Of a stretch of DNA of 64,000 bases, positions 36,101-47,617 are shown piece by piece (the stretch's first letter is position 1; every line of letters begins with the position of its first letter). Source of the DNA: Sarcocystis neurona. Taxonomy: Eukaryota; Apicomplexa; Conoidasida; Eucoccidiorida; Sarcocystidae. The stretch covers positions 1,084,701-1,148,700 of the forward strand of contig KL647307.1 of NCBI GenBank assembly GCA_000727475.1. The letters are read 5' to 3'. The position numbers and the translations under genes are program-made. The notes beneath the pieces are model-generated. The model was not told where the DNA came from. It made no database searches and saw only the letters and a list, made by a program, of their open reading frames with translations.

Positions 36101-39100
36101 ATGTATATATATATATGAAAAGAGAGAAGGGACAGAGAAGACACATGTGTGTATATATATATATAGAAAGAGAGAGGAGGGACAGAGAAGACATATATAT
36201 ATATATATGTATATATATAGGAAGAGAGAGGAGGGACAGAGAAGACATATATATATATGTATGTGTATATATATATAGGGAGAGAGAAAAGGGACAGAGA
36301 AGACATATGTGTATATATGTATATAGAAAGAAGAGAGGAGGGACGAGAGAAGACACACGTATATATATATATATATAGGAAGAGAGAGGAGGGACAGAGA
36401 AGACACATGTATATATATAGGAAGAGAGAGAAGGGACAGCGAACAAGAGAGAGAGAGAGATTTGTATGCGCGTGGATGGAGGTAAGGCGTCTGTGGGGGG
36501 ACATACACGGCTACGTGGATGTCTGCTGCTTTCTCTCTCTCTGTGTGTAATATGCACGTGTCGCGCTTCCCCCTCATTTGTTTGTCAGTTCGCACTTGCC
36601 GATCTCCTCTCTGTCTCGCTTCCTCTTTCTGTGCACCCCTATCTATGGCCGCCTTCTCCCTTTCAGTCTTTCTATGAACGTCTACCTCTGCAAGCTGTCT
36701 GTGTGTGTCTCTCTGTGTGTACGGCCTTTTCTCTCGCCGTCTCCGTCTCTCCGTCTCGCTTTCTGCGGCAGTTCTCTCCGTCTCACCGTCGATTTGCAGC
36801 GGGCATTCATCGGTCTCTCACTGTGAAGACTCTTCTTTTCTCTTTTTGGCTGCATTTCCCTTCCTAAAACGTCTCTCCGTGTGTCTCGTGTGTAGTGCTG
36901 CTCTCTCTGTCTCTCTATTTGTCTCCGTAGGACACTTCTGTGTCTCCCTGCCTTCCCTCGGTTTTCGTCAGTAGGAGACCCCCCTCTCCCTCCTGTCCAA
37001 GGAATCCCTTTTTCTTCCTTTCCGTATCTTTTTCTGAAGGGTCTATTTCTCTTGCTTTCTGTGTTTGCCTCTCCCTTCCTCTATAAGCATTGTGCCTCTC
37101 TGTCTTCGCTTCCTCTTCGAGTGGAGTATTTCTCTGTGTCTCCCTCTGTACGATCTGTCGCTCTCTTGTTCTGGAATTCTCCCTTCTTTCGCTGTACAAC
37201 TCTCTCTACCCCTCTCCCTTTTTGAGATCTTCCACCCTCGCTCTTGCTGCGACTTTTCCTTCTCTTTTCCTCTCCCTACCTCTGAAGAAATCTCTCTCTC
37301 TACGTATATGCGAACACGCATCCCGTAGTTTGTATTTCTCGTTCTGCAGCTGTTCGTCTACGGGTCACACATACGTATTTGTGTATAGTAGAGCAGCATC
37401 AGAGACATGTGTACTTGCATACCATGAATCCCCTTCTCTCACTAGCTGCCGAGGCACGTGCGCGCGTGCACCTTCTTGCGGTGGATGTGAACAGCACGGC
37501 TCGCAGTCAGCAGACCGCCTTGCTGCTGGCCCACGAGATCCTGCTGCTGTCGCTATTCTTTCCGGTGCTGTTGCTGCGACCACGGTGGCACCTGCGCTGC
37601 TGCTTTGTCTGCGTCGCATCTGCTGCTGCTGCTGTGCCGCTGCTACGGCTACTGCTGCTGCTGCTGTGCCGCTGCCACTGCTACTGCTGCGGCTGCTGCT
37701 GTGCCGCCGCTACTGCTGCCGCTGTGCCGCCGCTACTGCTGCCGCTGTGCCGCCGCGACTGCCGCTGCTGTGCCGCCGCTACTGCCGCTGCTGTGCCGCC
37801 GCTACTGCTGCTGCTGTGCCGCCGCTACTGCTGCTGCTGTGCCGCCGCTACTGCTGCTGCTGTGCCGCCGCTACTGCTGCTGTGCCGCCGCTACTGCTGC
37901 TGTGCCGCCGCTACTGCTGCTGTGCCGTGACTGCTTCGGCTGCTGTGCTGCTGCTGCTGTCGGTGTGACGGCTGTTTGTGAGCAGCTGCGGCAAAGCATG
38001 GCGGAGGAGGCGTTTGCGGTGCTGCTGCAGATGGAACAGGAGCTTCTGGCGTTGCATGGTGAGGCATGCAGCTTCTTTTCTAGGTTGCCGCCAGCACGCG
38101 AATCTTTGTCTATTTCCCTGTAGAGAAGACAGAGAGGCCGGCATGTTGTCGCACATTATACATATATATATGTATGTATATGTGCACGTGCGTGTTCACG
38201 TACGTATGCCTAGACGTGTATATTAGAACGCAGCAGCAGTTCTCATGGGCACACTACGTCTGTATTTCGTGTGGACCCCTGCATCTACACACATACTGTC
38301 AGCAGCCGCCCCTCGTCCCCTTGCACCCGCGTGCTGCTTGCCCCATGCATATCCATATTCACAAGACTGTAAATATATATACATATATAAACACGTAGAC
38401 GTACATATTCGTACAGATGCACAAGTGAGTAGCTATACATACTATCTGCATATAGATATGTATATATATATATATACGTCCGAACGCGCGTATTTGTATG
38501 TAGGCATATCTGTGTAGTCACAAATACGGGCATATATGTGTGTATATATATATATATGTATATAAAAGAAGAATCAGGTGGCGCACTGTGTCGCAGCTCG
38601 TCGCTGCCGTGGCGAAGACGTGCTGCCTCTGTTGATGCAGTGCGAAGGAATAGCTGCACTGGAGCACAGTCTGGGGGCACCCGTCTGCAACGTACGAGAG
38701 CAGCTGCTGCAGCAGAGAGAGGAAGAGAGAAAAGACAGCAGTAGCTTAACGAAAACAGCAGCGTAGGAGTCAGCAGGGAACCGAGAGAAGAAGACGGCTG
38801 CACGACAAACGCCCGGCCGCAGAACCTCCGCTACTCCCTCGTTGTCACACAGCCACCTGCTCGATTAGTGTTGAGACGCTGCTGCTGCGATGCTCGTGGT
38901 GCTGCTTCGATGCTCGTGGTGCTGCTGCGATGCCGGGGGTGCTGCTGGTATGCGGCGATACTGCTCTTATGCTGGGGATGTACAGCTGGCATCCTGTTGA
39001 TACACTGCTGCTTAGCTGTTGATGTAGTGCTGCTCTGCTGTTGATACACTGCTGTTTTTCTGGGCATAAACAGCTGCTATCCCGCTGGTATATTGCTGCA

Positions 39101-42100
39101 TTGCTGTTGATACTGCTGCTGTGCTGGCGGCGCTGCTGGCGTTGCTGTCGTTGCCGCGCTGCTGTTGTTCCTGCGTGTGCTATCGCTGTTGGCCTCTGTG
39201 TTTCTACCAACGTGCAGCGGCAACTGTTTGCTGCTCGTGCGAACCCTGCTGCTGTCGCCGCCCCGCTGCTCTGCTGCTGTCACCGCCCCGCTGCTCTGCT
39301 GCTGTCACCGCCCCGGTGCTCTGCTGCTGTCGCCGACCGGCTGCGCTGCTGCTGACGACGGGTCGCTTTTGCTGCTGTCTGTTCGCTCTTCGATACTGCT
39401 GCCGGGTCGGCTGCTTACGTGCTGCTGCGGCTGAGGCTGTTCTACCTCTGCTAGTCGCATTGCTGGTGCTGCAGCTGTTGCTGCCGACACCGGATTGCGG
39501 TATCGGTGACGTGCACTGCCGTTGCTGTTTCTGCTGCGTGCATACGTGCTGCTGCTGCTGCTCCCTGGCGCTGCGCGGTGTGACTTCATGTATATGCGCT
39601 GCAGCAAAGCACGGGGAAGACGCCAGCGTCGTCTCGATTGAGAAAATCGTTCTCCGACATGTAAGTCTCCGTAACTGCCCTCCTTCGCATCTCCGTTGTG
39701 TTCGTTTTTGCCCCTTCTCGAGCCGCCCTTCGTCGTCTCGGTCAGTCCGTCATCCGCGTCCTTCTGCTCCGTCTCTCTTGCTGTCTGCTTCACCGGCATC
39801 TTGCGCTCCTTCGTATTCGTCCTCTCCGTCTTCCGCGTCCCCCACCCTCTTTTCGCTCTGTTAGTTTCTCACCTGTCCTCCTCCTTCCCGTCCTCCGCCC
39901 CCGCAGCCTCCCTTTCATTTGATTGTCCCTTCTTGTGTCTCTGTTTCTGGCTTCGCCTCTTGTGCGTCCTCCTCCTGCGTCGTCAGGAGTTCTGCTGCGG
40001 CCTCCCCCAGCTGGCGCTGCTGCACCTGTACCTCGTGTCGCTCTCCTTCCTTTATGTGCCCCCCCTCACGCCGCGAGTGCCCGCCGTGGCTGCAGCAGCT
40101 GCTGAGTCTTTGCTGCGGTTGCTGCAGCACCCGTCTCATCGGCCTGCGGCCACTGCCCTCCTGGACGCAGCTTCTGCACGTGTGGCACTTCTCACGACAT
40201 TTCTACGCCTCTTAACGATAGGTGCAGATATGGAGTCCCTACACGCCAGCACATATTGATCCCTATCTTAGTGCCTTTGTGTTCACGTGTACGTGCGTGC
40301 GTCTCTGTATGGAGGGGTGTCTGTCTGCATCCATTTCTGGGTACATGTGTGTATGCGTGTGTATGCATATATATGCGTCTATGTATGTGTGTGTGAATGC
40401 ATGTATGTACGCACACCTGTTTCTGTATGTATATATATATATATACGTATATGTATACATATATATATGTATATACGTATCTACATACATTTGTATGTAT
40501 ATGTATATATGTACATATGTATATGTATATAAATATGTCACCTTTCCACATGTCTGATACTTTTACAGCTAGACATATACACATACACATACGTGTATCT
40601 AGTAGATATATGTACGTTGTCTGCATACATATGTATACATCGATTGCGAATGTATTGGATGTGTTGATGCCTACAGAGACGTACATACGTATAAGATACA
40701 GATACATGCACATGACGTAGGCGTGTTGTAATTCAGTGTTGTACGTATGCATATAGCTACATATGTGTACGCATCTGTCAGCACATCAGCTTCTGCGTAG
40801 GCACATATGAGCGTAGGGGATGAATCAGCAGCCCGCATGCATCTCACTTCCTTGTGCGGCCCCATGTGACACATCTGACGAGACTCTCCACATACGTAGC
40901 GACGTCTACTTGTAGTGAGAGAGGGACCTCTGTGTTTCTTGCCCCACGTGTTTGCATGGCTGCTGCTGCTGCTTCTGCCCCTGCCGTGGGGCCGCCTCCC
41001 CCCGTGTCCCTGGCGCGGTGACGCCGTGAGGCGACGGGGAAGTGAGTCGGCGGGGGTGGAGTCTCCTGCTTCGATCTGCTGTTGTGTCTGCTGCTGACGC
41101 TGCTACGCGGCGTGTGCTGCTGTGGGGCTGCCGCTGCTGCTGTGGGCGCTTCTGCAGTTCCGCCGAGCCTGCGTCGAGCAGTGGGGCCCACGCCGTTCTC
41201 CGGAAAAGCTCGTCGAACTCGTACGTCTCCCGCCTTCCCGCGTTGGCCACGCATACGTAGAAACACACACACCAAGCGGGGAAGACGCTGAGGTGGTATC
41301 GATGTTTGCAGCTTTCTCTGGCACGAGTGTATGTGTGTCGTGAACGCTTCCTTCTGTATTTGTCTCGCTCGCTCTACTGGGCGTCCAAGGTGGGGTCTCC
41401 GTTGTCCTGCCTGCCCCTTGTGTATGAAGCCACCTGCGTAGAGGTGTGTGTGTGTGTGTGTGTCCGTGTCACAAGTCGCTGTCTCTCTGCATTATACTTG
41501 TGTGCGTGTGTTACGTCCGTCAGCGTTTATATACTTACATATACATGCACATATATATATGTATATATGTAGATGTATGTGTCTCTCTATATATAAAGGT
41601 ACGTATGTGTGTGTGTCTACAGCTTTGTCTTTGTTTGTGGCTGGCTACGTATGTTTCTTCTTCTTGCGTGGAGAGTGGAACGCCTGTATCTGTCTCTGTA
41701 TCCTGAACAGATAGATTAGGTCGCACCGCCAGCCGAGGACAGGAGTGCTGCAGCGGACGTCGGAAAGAAGACCGCATCTGCCGCCACTGCTGCATCACTA
41801 GTGCTGCTGTTGCTGCTGCGGATGCCTGTCTCGCAGGTTCTGCTGCTGCTGCGGCGAGTGCCTGTCTCGCTGGTGCTGCTCCTGGTGCTGCTGCGGATGC
41901 CTGTCTCGCTGGTGCTGCTGCTGCTGCGGGTGCCTGTTTCGCTGGTGCAGCTACTGATGCTGCTGCTAATCTCTGCCTCGCTGCTGCTGCTGGCGCCGCG
42001 GCTGCTGCTGCTGAGTCATACACACGACTGCGGTGCACCTGGAGCGCAGCGCTGCTTACGCTGCTATCGCAGGTGCGGCTTTTGCTGCTCTGGCCTAGCA

Positions 42101-45100
42101 GACACCGCCTGGGGCTTAGCAGGGCAGGCGAGCCGCCTTCCACGTGGAGAGCCGCTCGCATGCATTTCTGTTCGCCTCATATGCGTCTATGTGTATATTC
42201 TTCCGCCTCGCATGCACACCCAGACGCTGTCTGTCATCGCCTGCGCGTAACATCTCGCACTCAGAACCAAATGAAAGTTCCAGCGTTGCCCTCTGGAAGC
42301 GTGACGCATCGCAGCGTCCTCCAGGCTCCTGTATGTGTATGGTTATGGCCCTTGTTACACCTTTTCATACGCAAGAGTAGACGTGCATAGCCATACGTAC
42401 GTGTACGTAAATATATGTATGTATGCGTATATATATATATATATTCGTGTATAGAGAAATATACGCCTGCGTACGATCCGTGTGCACATACATATATATA
42501 TATATATATGTATTCGTATGTAGAGATGTATGCGCGTGCGCACCACATTTGTGCATGGGAGCGCATATAAGCTATTGATAAGAAGCCTTCGCCACAGCGC
42601 GTTGTTTCTGCGGCGAACTCGTAGCCGTAAAGAACAAGTCTGCGTTGCACCTCAGTGTCTATCTCTGGGCGATGGCATCTGCACCTCTGACTGCATGCGT
42701 TTTTGCTGCTGCTGGATTTGTGTGGCGCGGGCACTTTGCAGAACTGGCCGCTGGTGAACCGCCTGGGAAGTGCCCTGCATGCTATTTCAAAGCATCTCGA
42801 CGTCATGCTCGTCCACGTATGTCCAGGGGCGCCAGCGAGCGGTCGCAACACCAAACAGCAGCAGCAGGAACACGTGGGAATCAGCAGAACAGCAGGCTGG
42901 AGGTGGGGGGCGAGCAAAGCAACAGCAGGCAGTGGTGGGAAGAACAGCGACAGGCCGTCGGGGGGGGGTAGCGGCAGCAGGCGGCAAGGAGCACCAGCAG
43001 CAGGATGTAGCGCTGGCGAGCCGCGCAGCAGCAGGGAGCAGCAGGGGGAAGCAGCAGCAGTCAACAGCAGCAGTGCACCAGAGCAGGCAGCAGCAGGAAA
43101 CAGCGCCAGTAGATACTGCCCGTAGCAATAGGACGAGGAGCAGCCGCAGCGTGAAGCAGCAGCAACCGGGCCACAGCAGGGGGGGACCACATCGAGGCAG
43201 GAGGGCATTCGTGGCAACAGAGAACCACTGCAACGGGGCATCAGTTAGCACCAGCAGCAGGAAGAAGCAGCAGTCAGTCGCGAAGCAGCACCGACAGGCA
43301 GCGGTAGAAGCAGCGTTGTAGAGTGGCAACAACAGCACCAGATCGCAGCTACGTCACGAGGCGGTGGCAGCAGCGGATGGACGCTGCTGCGACTCTCTTC
43401 GATGCTGCTGATTCTTTGTTTGTCTCTGCCTTGTTTTTGTGTCCTTCGGCACGCTGTTGTGCTGCGCATGCACCCGCTGCTGCTGCTTTCTTTGGCCCCC
43501 GCTGGGGCTCTTCGCGAACTGCGGCTGGCCTTTGCATGTCTTGCTGCGTCTCTCACTGCTGCGCGATCTTGCAGGCGGTGCCGCGGCTGCTGCTACTGCT
43601 GTTGCTGCCGCGTCTCTCGTATAGGTGCTGCGCCCTGCTGAAGGCGCCGTATACGCTGCTGCTGCTGCTGTGGCTCCATTTGCTGTTGCTACTGCTTCCG
43701 GTTCCTCCGGCCGTCGGTGACCCTGCAACCGCTTGTCGACGCATTGCGTACTGCTGCTACCCGCGCGGGGGCGCGGCGCTGCTGTTTGCTCTCCTGTGGC
43801 CGCTGCTGGCGCTGCTGTCTCCTTCTGTCGCTGTCGTGGGTGGTGCGCAGCTGCCTCTGCTGCTTCGCAAGCTGCTACGAGCTGCTGAGTGTGTGATGTG
43901 GGCAGAGGACATGGGTTCGGAAGACGCTGCTGCACAACAGTGCCGTGTACGACTTTCTGCTGCTTCATCTTTTCGATCTTTTGATGAAGAAGTCACCTCT
44001 TCTTCCCGAGGGAGATCCTTCAGTCGTCCGCCGCATGCAGCAGGTACTTCTCCGCCACAAGCCCCACGTCCATTCGTACGCGATACTCCTGCTGCGTATC
44101 TGCCTATGTATACCTATCTCTACTTATTTGTATCTACCTATATCCATATCTATCTATATTTATCTATATATATCTATATCTGTCCATATCTGTCCATATC
44201 TATTTAAATCCATGTATATCTCTATCTATTTATATCTATCTGTATCTGTATATATCTATCTATATCTGTCTATATCTATCTATATCTGCATCAATCTATC
44301 TATGTATACCCACCTACATATCTATCTATCGTTCTGTCTATCTGTTTGTCTATCTCTCTCTCTCTCCCTACTATATATATATATATATATATGTATCTGC
44401 GTATACATGCGTGTGTGTGGGGTCGTGTGCGCAGCTCTCTGTAGAGATAGAATATATATATATGTGTATTGCACACGAGCATCTCTGCGTCATACACGTC
44501 CCTCTATGTATGGACGTATATGTGCCTAACTATATCTGTAAGAGTATATGTGTACTTTACTACACATATACATTTATATGGAGGATTTTGTCCAAGTTAT
44601 CTCCACTTCCTAGGAGGTCTTGATGCTCCTCGGCGCGGCCGCAGCAACTGGTTCTCCTTCACACTTCTGCGCTGTGACACAGAGCTGCGGTGCGTGTGCA
44701 TGCGGCCCCTCGTTGGTTGTAACCAGCTGCCACCTCCTCACGTATTGACGTTCCTGAATATGTTGATACTTGGGAGAAAAGGAGTCATCTCGCATCTCGT
44801 GGATAAACGTCATCATGGAAAGTGGTGGTGGCGGCAGGCCAACTTTTCTGCTGCTGGATCTCCGCGTGCTGCTGCTGTTTCTTCGCTACTGCTGCTTCTC
44901 CGCCGACGCGTTGCTGGTCGCGTGTGTCTCTCTCGCAGCCGCCGTGGCTTTCTTCCTTTTCTCGTATCTCCTTCCTTTCTTTTTCTTCTCCTCACGTTCG
45001 TCTTCTCTGCATTACCGCGTGCTGCTGCGTTTCTATTGTCTACTTATGTTGGGGTGGTTGGCTGCCCACGGCGCTCCTTTGTCTGGGTGAGACTTCCTGC

Positions 45101-47617
45101 TGCTGCCGGCCCGTCGGTCCTCACGGACTGCAGCCGCAGCCTTTCTGTCCGCTTGTGCCGTGGGTCTGCGAGCGCCGCTGCTGCTGCTGTTTTTGCGTGG
45201 CGCCTGCGCACCCGGTTGTGTGGGGTGCTGCTGCAGTGCTTTGAGGCGTGGCAGGCGCTGGCGACTGTGTCGTCCAGCGCTGCTGGCGAGGCTGGAGAGG
45301 ACGAAAACGAAGACTCAGGGGCCAGTGCAGCAGCAGGAGGAGGGGCCGCGGCAGGAGCACCGGCAGCTGCAGCAAGCGGCGGTCCGTCTGTCCTGCAGCA
45401 ACAGCAGCAGGCCTCTCTTGCGACATACGACCGCGTCCACGCGAGCGAGAAGCAGCGGCAGCAGCTGCTTGAGAAGGAACTCCTGTGCTCCCCGCTGATG
45501 CAAGTGGGACACGTCATCTTGGATATGGCTGTTGTATTCTACTTACGGAGGAGCTGCGTGTAAGCTACACCCATCCACAGCATATCCAGCGTACATATAT
45601 ATGTAAATATATGTAAATCTGTCCACCCGCCTATATTCTGTGTATGACTGTCTGTATCTACCTGTGTGTCTGTGCGTATCTTCCCGTATCTACCTATCCG
45701 CATCTGCGTGATTCTCCGTGTAAGTACATCTCTGCCCCTCTCTATCTATGTGTACGTATCTCTCTGTATCTGCCCGTCTGCCTATCTACATGTATTAGTA
45801 GATAATACTATCTGTCTTGCTTTTCTTCTCTCGATCCCTATCTTCTTGCTCTCTGTCTCTGTATCTCTCTCGCATGGGTCCCTCTGTACGTGTAGGTACC
45901 TCTCTGCATCGGTCTATCTATCTGTGTGTGTGCGTGTCTATCCATGTCTGCCTGTCTGATCACCTACATATGTCTTCCTCTCCCCTATCTTCTTCTCTCT
46001 CTGTCTCTCGGTCTCTGTGTCTCCCTGTACATATGCTGCTGTTTCCTTTTGTAGGTGCCCGCGGGTCTGCTCGAATCTCCTGACACATTCTCCTGTGCTG
46101 CGGTTCACACCTAAAGGGAGCAGCGTGTTGCTTCGCTGCTTGAGGCACGCAGCAGCACACGCCGTGGCGCCGGGCCCTCCTGCTCCGGTCCTCGCACTGT
46201 CGGTGTTGCGAGTGCTGCTATACTGCTGCGATTCCTGCTGCCGTTCCTGCTACCGCTGCCGTTCCTCCTGCTGCCGCTACTGCTGCGACGTCGACGACTT
46301 CTTTTCCGACGGCACACTGCCTTTGCTTCCCTGTGCCTTTCGTGCTTTTTTCCGTGGCACTTCTGTCGTATCGCTCTCCCCTCCATGCTCGTCTTTGCCG
46401 TCGTCGCCCCCATTTTCTTCATCTTCTTCATCGTCTTCTTTTTCTTCCTCTTCCTATTCTCTTCTTCTTTGTCTTCTTCTTCTCCTCGCCATTCTTCTTC
46501 TTTTCCTGTTCCTTTCCTTCTTCTTCTTCTTCGTACGCTTCCGGTTGCCGTGCTCACCGTCCTCTTCCTCTCTTGCCCAGCCTCCAAATGCTTCTCCTTT
46601 CTTTTTTCTGGTCTTTTCCTTCGATCTCGTCGTCTTCCGCCTTCTTCTCTTCATTCGTTTCTTCGCCGCTTCGTGGTTGTTTGTCTACTTGCCTCTCTTC
46701 GGTTTCTTCTCCCTCTCTTGTCTCGTCTGCCGTCTCGTCTCCGTTACACTCTCTTCCAACCGCGTGTCTCCTTGTCTTTCTTCCCTTCCTTTCGCTCTCC
46801 TCTCTAATTTTGAGCCTTTATTTATTTTCTCTTTTCCCTTCGGTTCCCCTTCTTGTCTCTCGCTCTTTTCTCGATTTCCCTTCTGGCCCGTTCCTCTTCT
46901 CTCCTTTTCGTGACCCCTTCTTCTCTTTGGCGCGTTCAACCCTTTTTCTTCTCCTCACGTTTGTCGCAGCTCTTCTTGCCTGTCTTTCTTGTTCCGTCCT
47001 CCTCCGTTTATATCTTCCTTTGCTGTCTCGCTATCAGCCACCAATCTTCCTTCGACCGTTCGTCTTCTCTTCCCTTCGTGTCTCTCTCTTCTTCCCCGTC
47101 ATTCGTCTCCCTCTTCCTTTCCTTTTCTTCGCGTCGTTCCGCCGTTTCCGTCCCTGCCGTCGTCTCCTCCCCTTGTTTGCTGTTCTGTTCCTGTCGCACT
47201 CGCCTTCGTATATTCCCCTCTCAACGAGACGCGCCGTGTCTTCGGCCGTTCTCGCGTGCTGCACTTCCGGAGGGCGTTTCCCGCCTATTCGTGTCTCTGT
47301 CTTTCCAGAAGAGAGTACGTCGAGCTGGGATTGGGCAACGAGACCGACCTGCTGCCTGACAAGGAACGGGACTTCTCTCGCTTCCTTCGGCTGCTGCTGC
47401 GCGAGGCCATCGCCCGCCGTTACGCCCCACGTCCTCCGCGCTTCACGCTCAGTGCCGCGTACTTCAAGGCCCTCCTCGCTTTGCTCAAGTATGTGTCACC
47501 AAAGCCTCCACCGCCCGCGGTCGCAAAAAACGAACGCCCGGCGCTCTTTCTGAACGTCTCTCTCTTCCGTGCCCCAACAGAGGGGAGTGTTGTCTTCTTC
47601 ATGCACCGCTTTTGTAG
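33171..47617 (+). CDS. Large multi-exon gene for an alpha-helical-repeat-like protein, function unknown; provisional model
   Basis: Candidate exons: 33171-33287, 33660-33752, 34286-34414, about 35186-35284, 35941-36084, 37405-37564, 37983-38058, 38597-38740, 39605-39660, 39987-40221, 41158-41220, 42742-42816, 43906-44043, 45237-45559, 46055 to about 46200, 47309-47488 and 47581-47617 (TAG). Several have strong sites: GTAAGA at 35285, GTAAGT at 39661, GTATGT at 42817 and 47489, GTAAGC at 45560, and a pyrimidine-rich acceptor before 33660. Phases agree at most junctions examined; 40221 to 41158 (phase 1 to 0) and the exon at 46055 to 47309 do not resolve. Translations are Leu-rich amphipathic helices with Glu/Arg (EEAFAVLLQMEQELLALH, KERDFSRFLRLLLREAIARR), HEAT/ARM-like by eye only. 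The 45237 exon has an Ala/Gly/Gln insert. No membrane or catalytic motif seen. Some exons have rival readings in other frames or on the minus strand (notably 41,158 and 44,610), and the span could be two genes. Confidence 0.4.
33533..33606. repeat. 16-bp minisatellite with C7 runs
   Basis: About four copies of a 16-base unit, C6-7 followed by GTCTCGCTG. On the minus strand this gives regularly spaced G6-7 runs. The period is not a multiple of three, and the array lies in the proposed intron between 33,287 and 33,660. Confidence 0.85.
36116..36460. repeat. GA-rich minisatellite, seven copies of about 50 bp
   Basis: Seven units of the form GGAAGAGAGAGGAGGGACAG, then AGAAGACA and a TATA tract. 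GGGACAG-type words start near 36,129, 36,179, 36,233, 36,291, 36,340, 36,391 and 36,433. Purines and alternating TA are segregated within each unit. It lies in a proposed intron of the 33-47 kb gene. Confidence 0.9.
36500..37310 (+). repeat. Pyrimidine-rich tract (TCTCTC/CTTCCT)
   Basis: About 0.8 kb in which the plus strand is mostly C and T, with TCTCTGT and CTTTCT words and few purine runs. It follows the GA-rich minisatellite directly and precedes the exon candidate at 37405. I see no gene in it. Confidence 0.65.
37701..37941. repeat. 23/20-bp CTG-CCG minisatellite
   Basis: GTGCCGCCGCTACTG-type units begin at 37701, 37724, 37747, 37770, 37793, 37816, 37839 and 37862 (seven spacings of exactly 23) and then at 37882, 37902 and 37922 (three spacings of 20, one CTG fewer). 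Neither period is divisible by three. All three plus-strand frames nevertheless stay open across the array because the unit contains no stop in any register. In the provisional gene model it is intronic (37565-37982). Confidence 0.95.
38881..38950. repeat. 20-bp CTG-based minisatellite
   Basis: Three and a half copies of GCTGCTGCGATGCTCGTGGT starting at 38881, 38901, 38921 and 38941, with minor changes. The period is not a multiple of three. Confidence 0.9.
39251..39350. repeat. 25-bp CTG-based minisatellite, four copies
   Basis: Units of 25 bases start at 39251, 39276, 39301 and 39326, built on GCTGTCACCGCCCCGCTG followed by CTCTGCT. The period is not a multiple of three. It lies in the proposed intron before the exon candidate at 39605. 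Confidence 0.95.
41810..41960. repeat. 33-39 bp CTG-based repeat, period divisible by three
   Basis: Four copies anchored by TGCCTGTCTCGC at 41823, 41859, 41898 and 41931 (spacings 36, 39 and 33). The plus strand reads RMPVS-type units in a Leu-rich ORF and the minus strand reads ARQAS in an Ala-rich ORF (42161-41535). The conserved multiple-of-three spacing hints that one strand may be coding here; I cannot tell which. Confidence 0.8.
44090..44400. repeat. CTAT/TATC tetranucleotide-rich microsatellite
   Basis: Long runs of TCTATCTATATC words followed by TCTCTCTC and TATATA, directly after the exon candidate ending at 44043. It is presumably intronic in the provisional gene. Confidence 0.8.
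46360..47250 (+). repeat. Polypyrimidine (CTT/TCC) tract, about 0.9 kb
   Basis: The plus strand is overwhelmingly C/T (TTCTTCTTC, CCTTTCCTT and CTCTTTTCTC words), purest from about 46,420 to 47,200. Overlapping plus-strand ORFs here are Ser/Phe/Leu/Pro-rich and are artefacts of composition. The tract ends just before the acceptor at 47307-47308 of an exon candidate. Confidence 0.8.
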
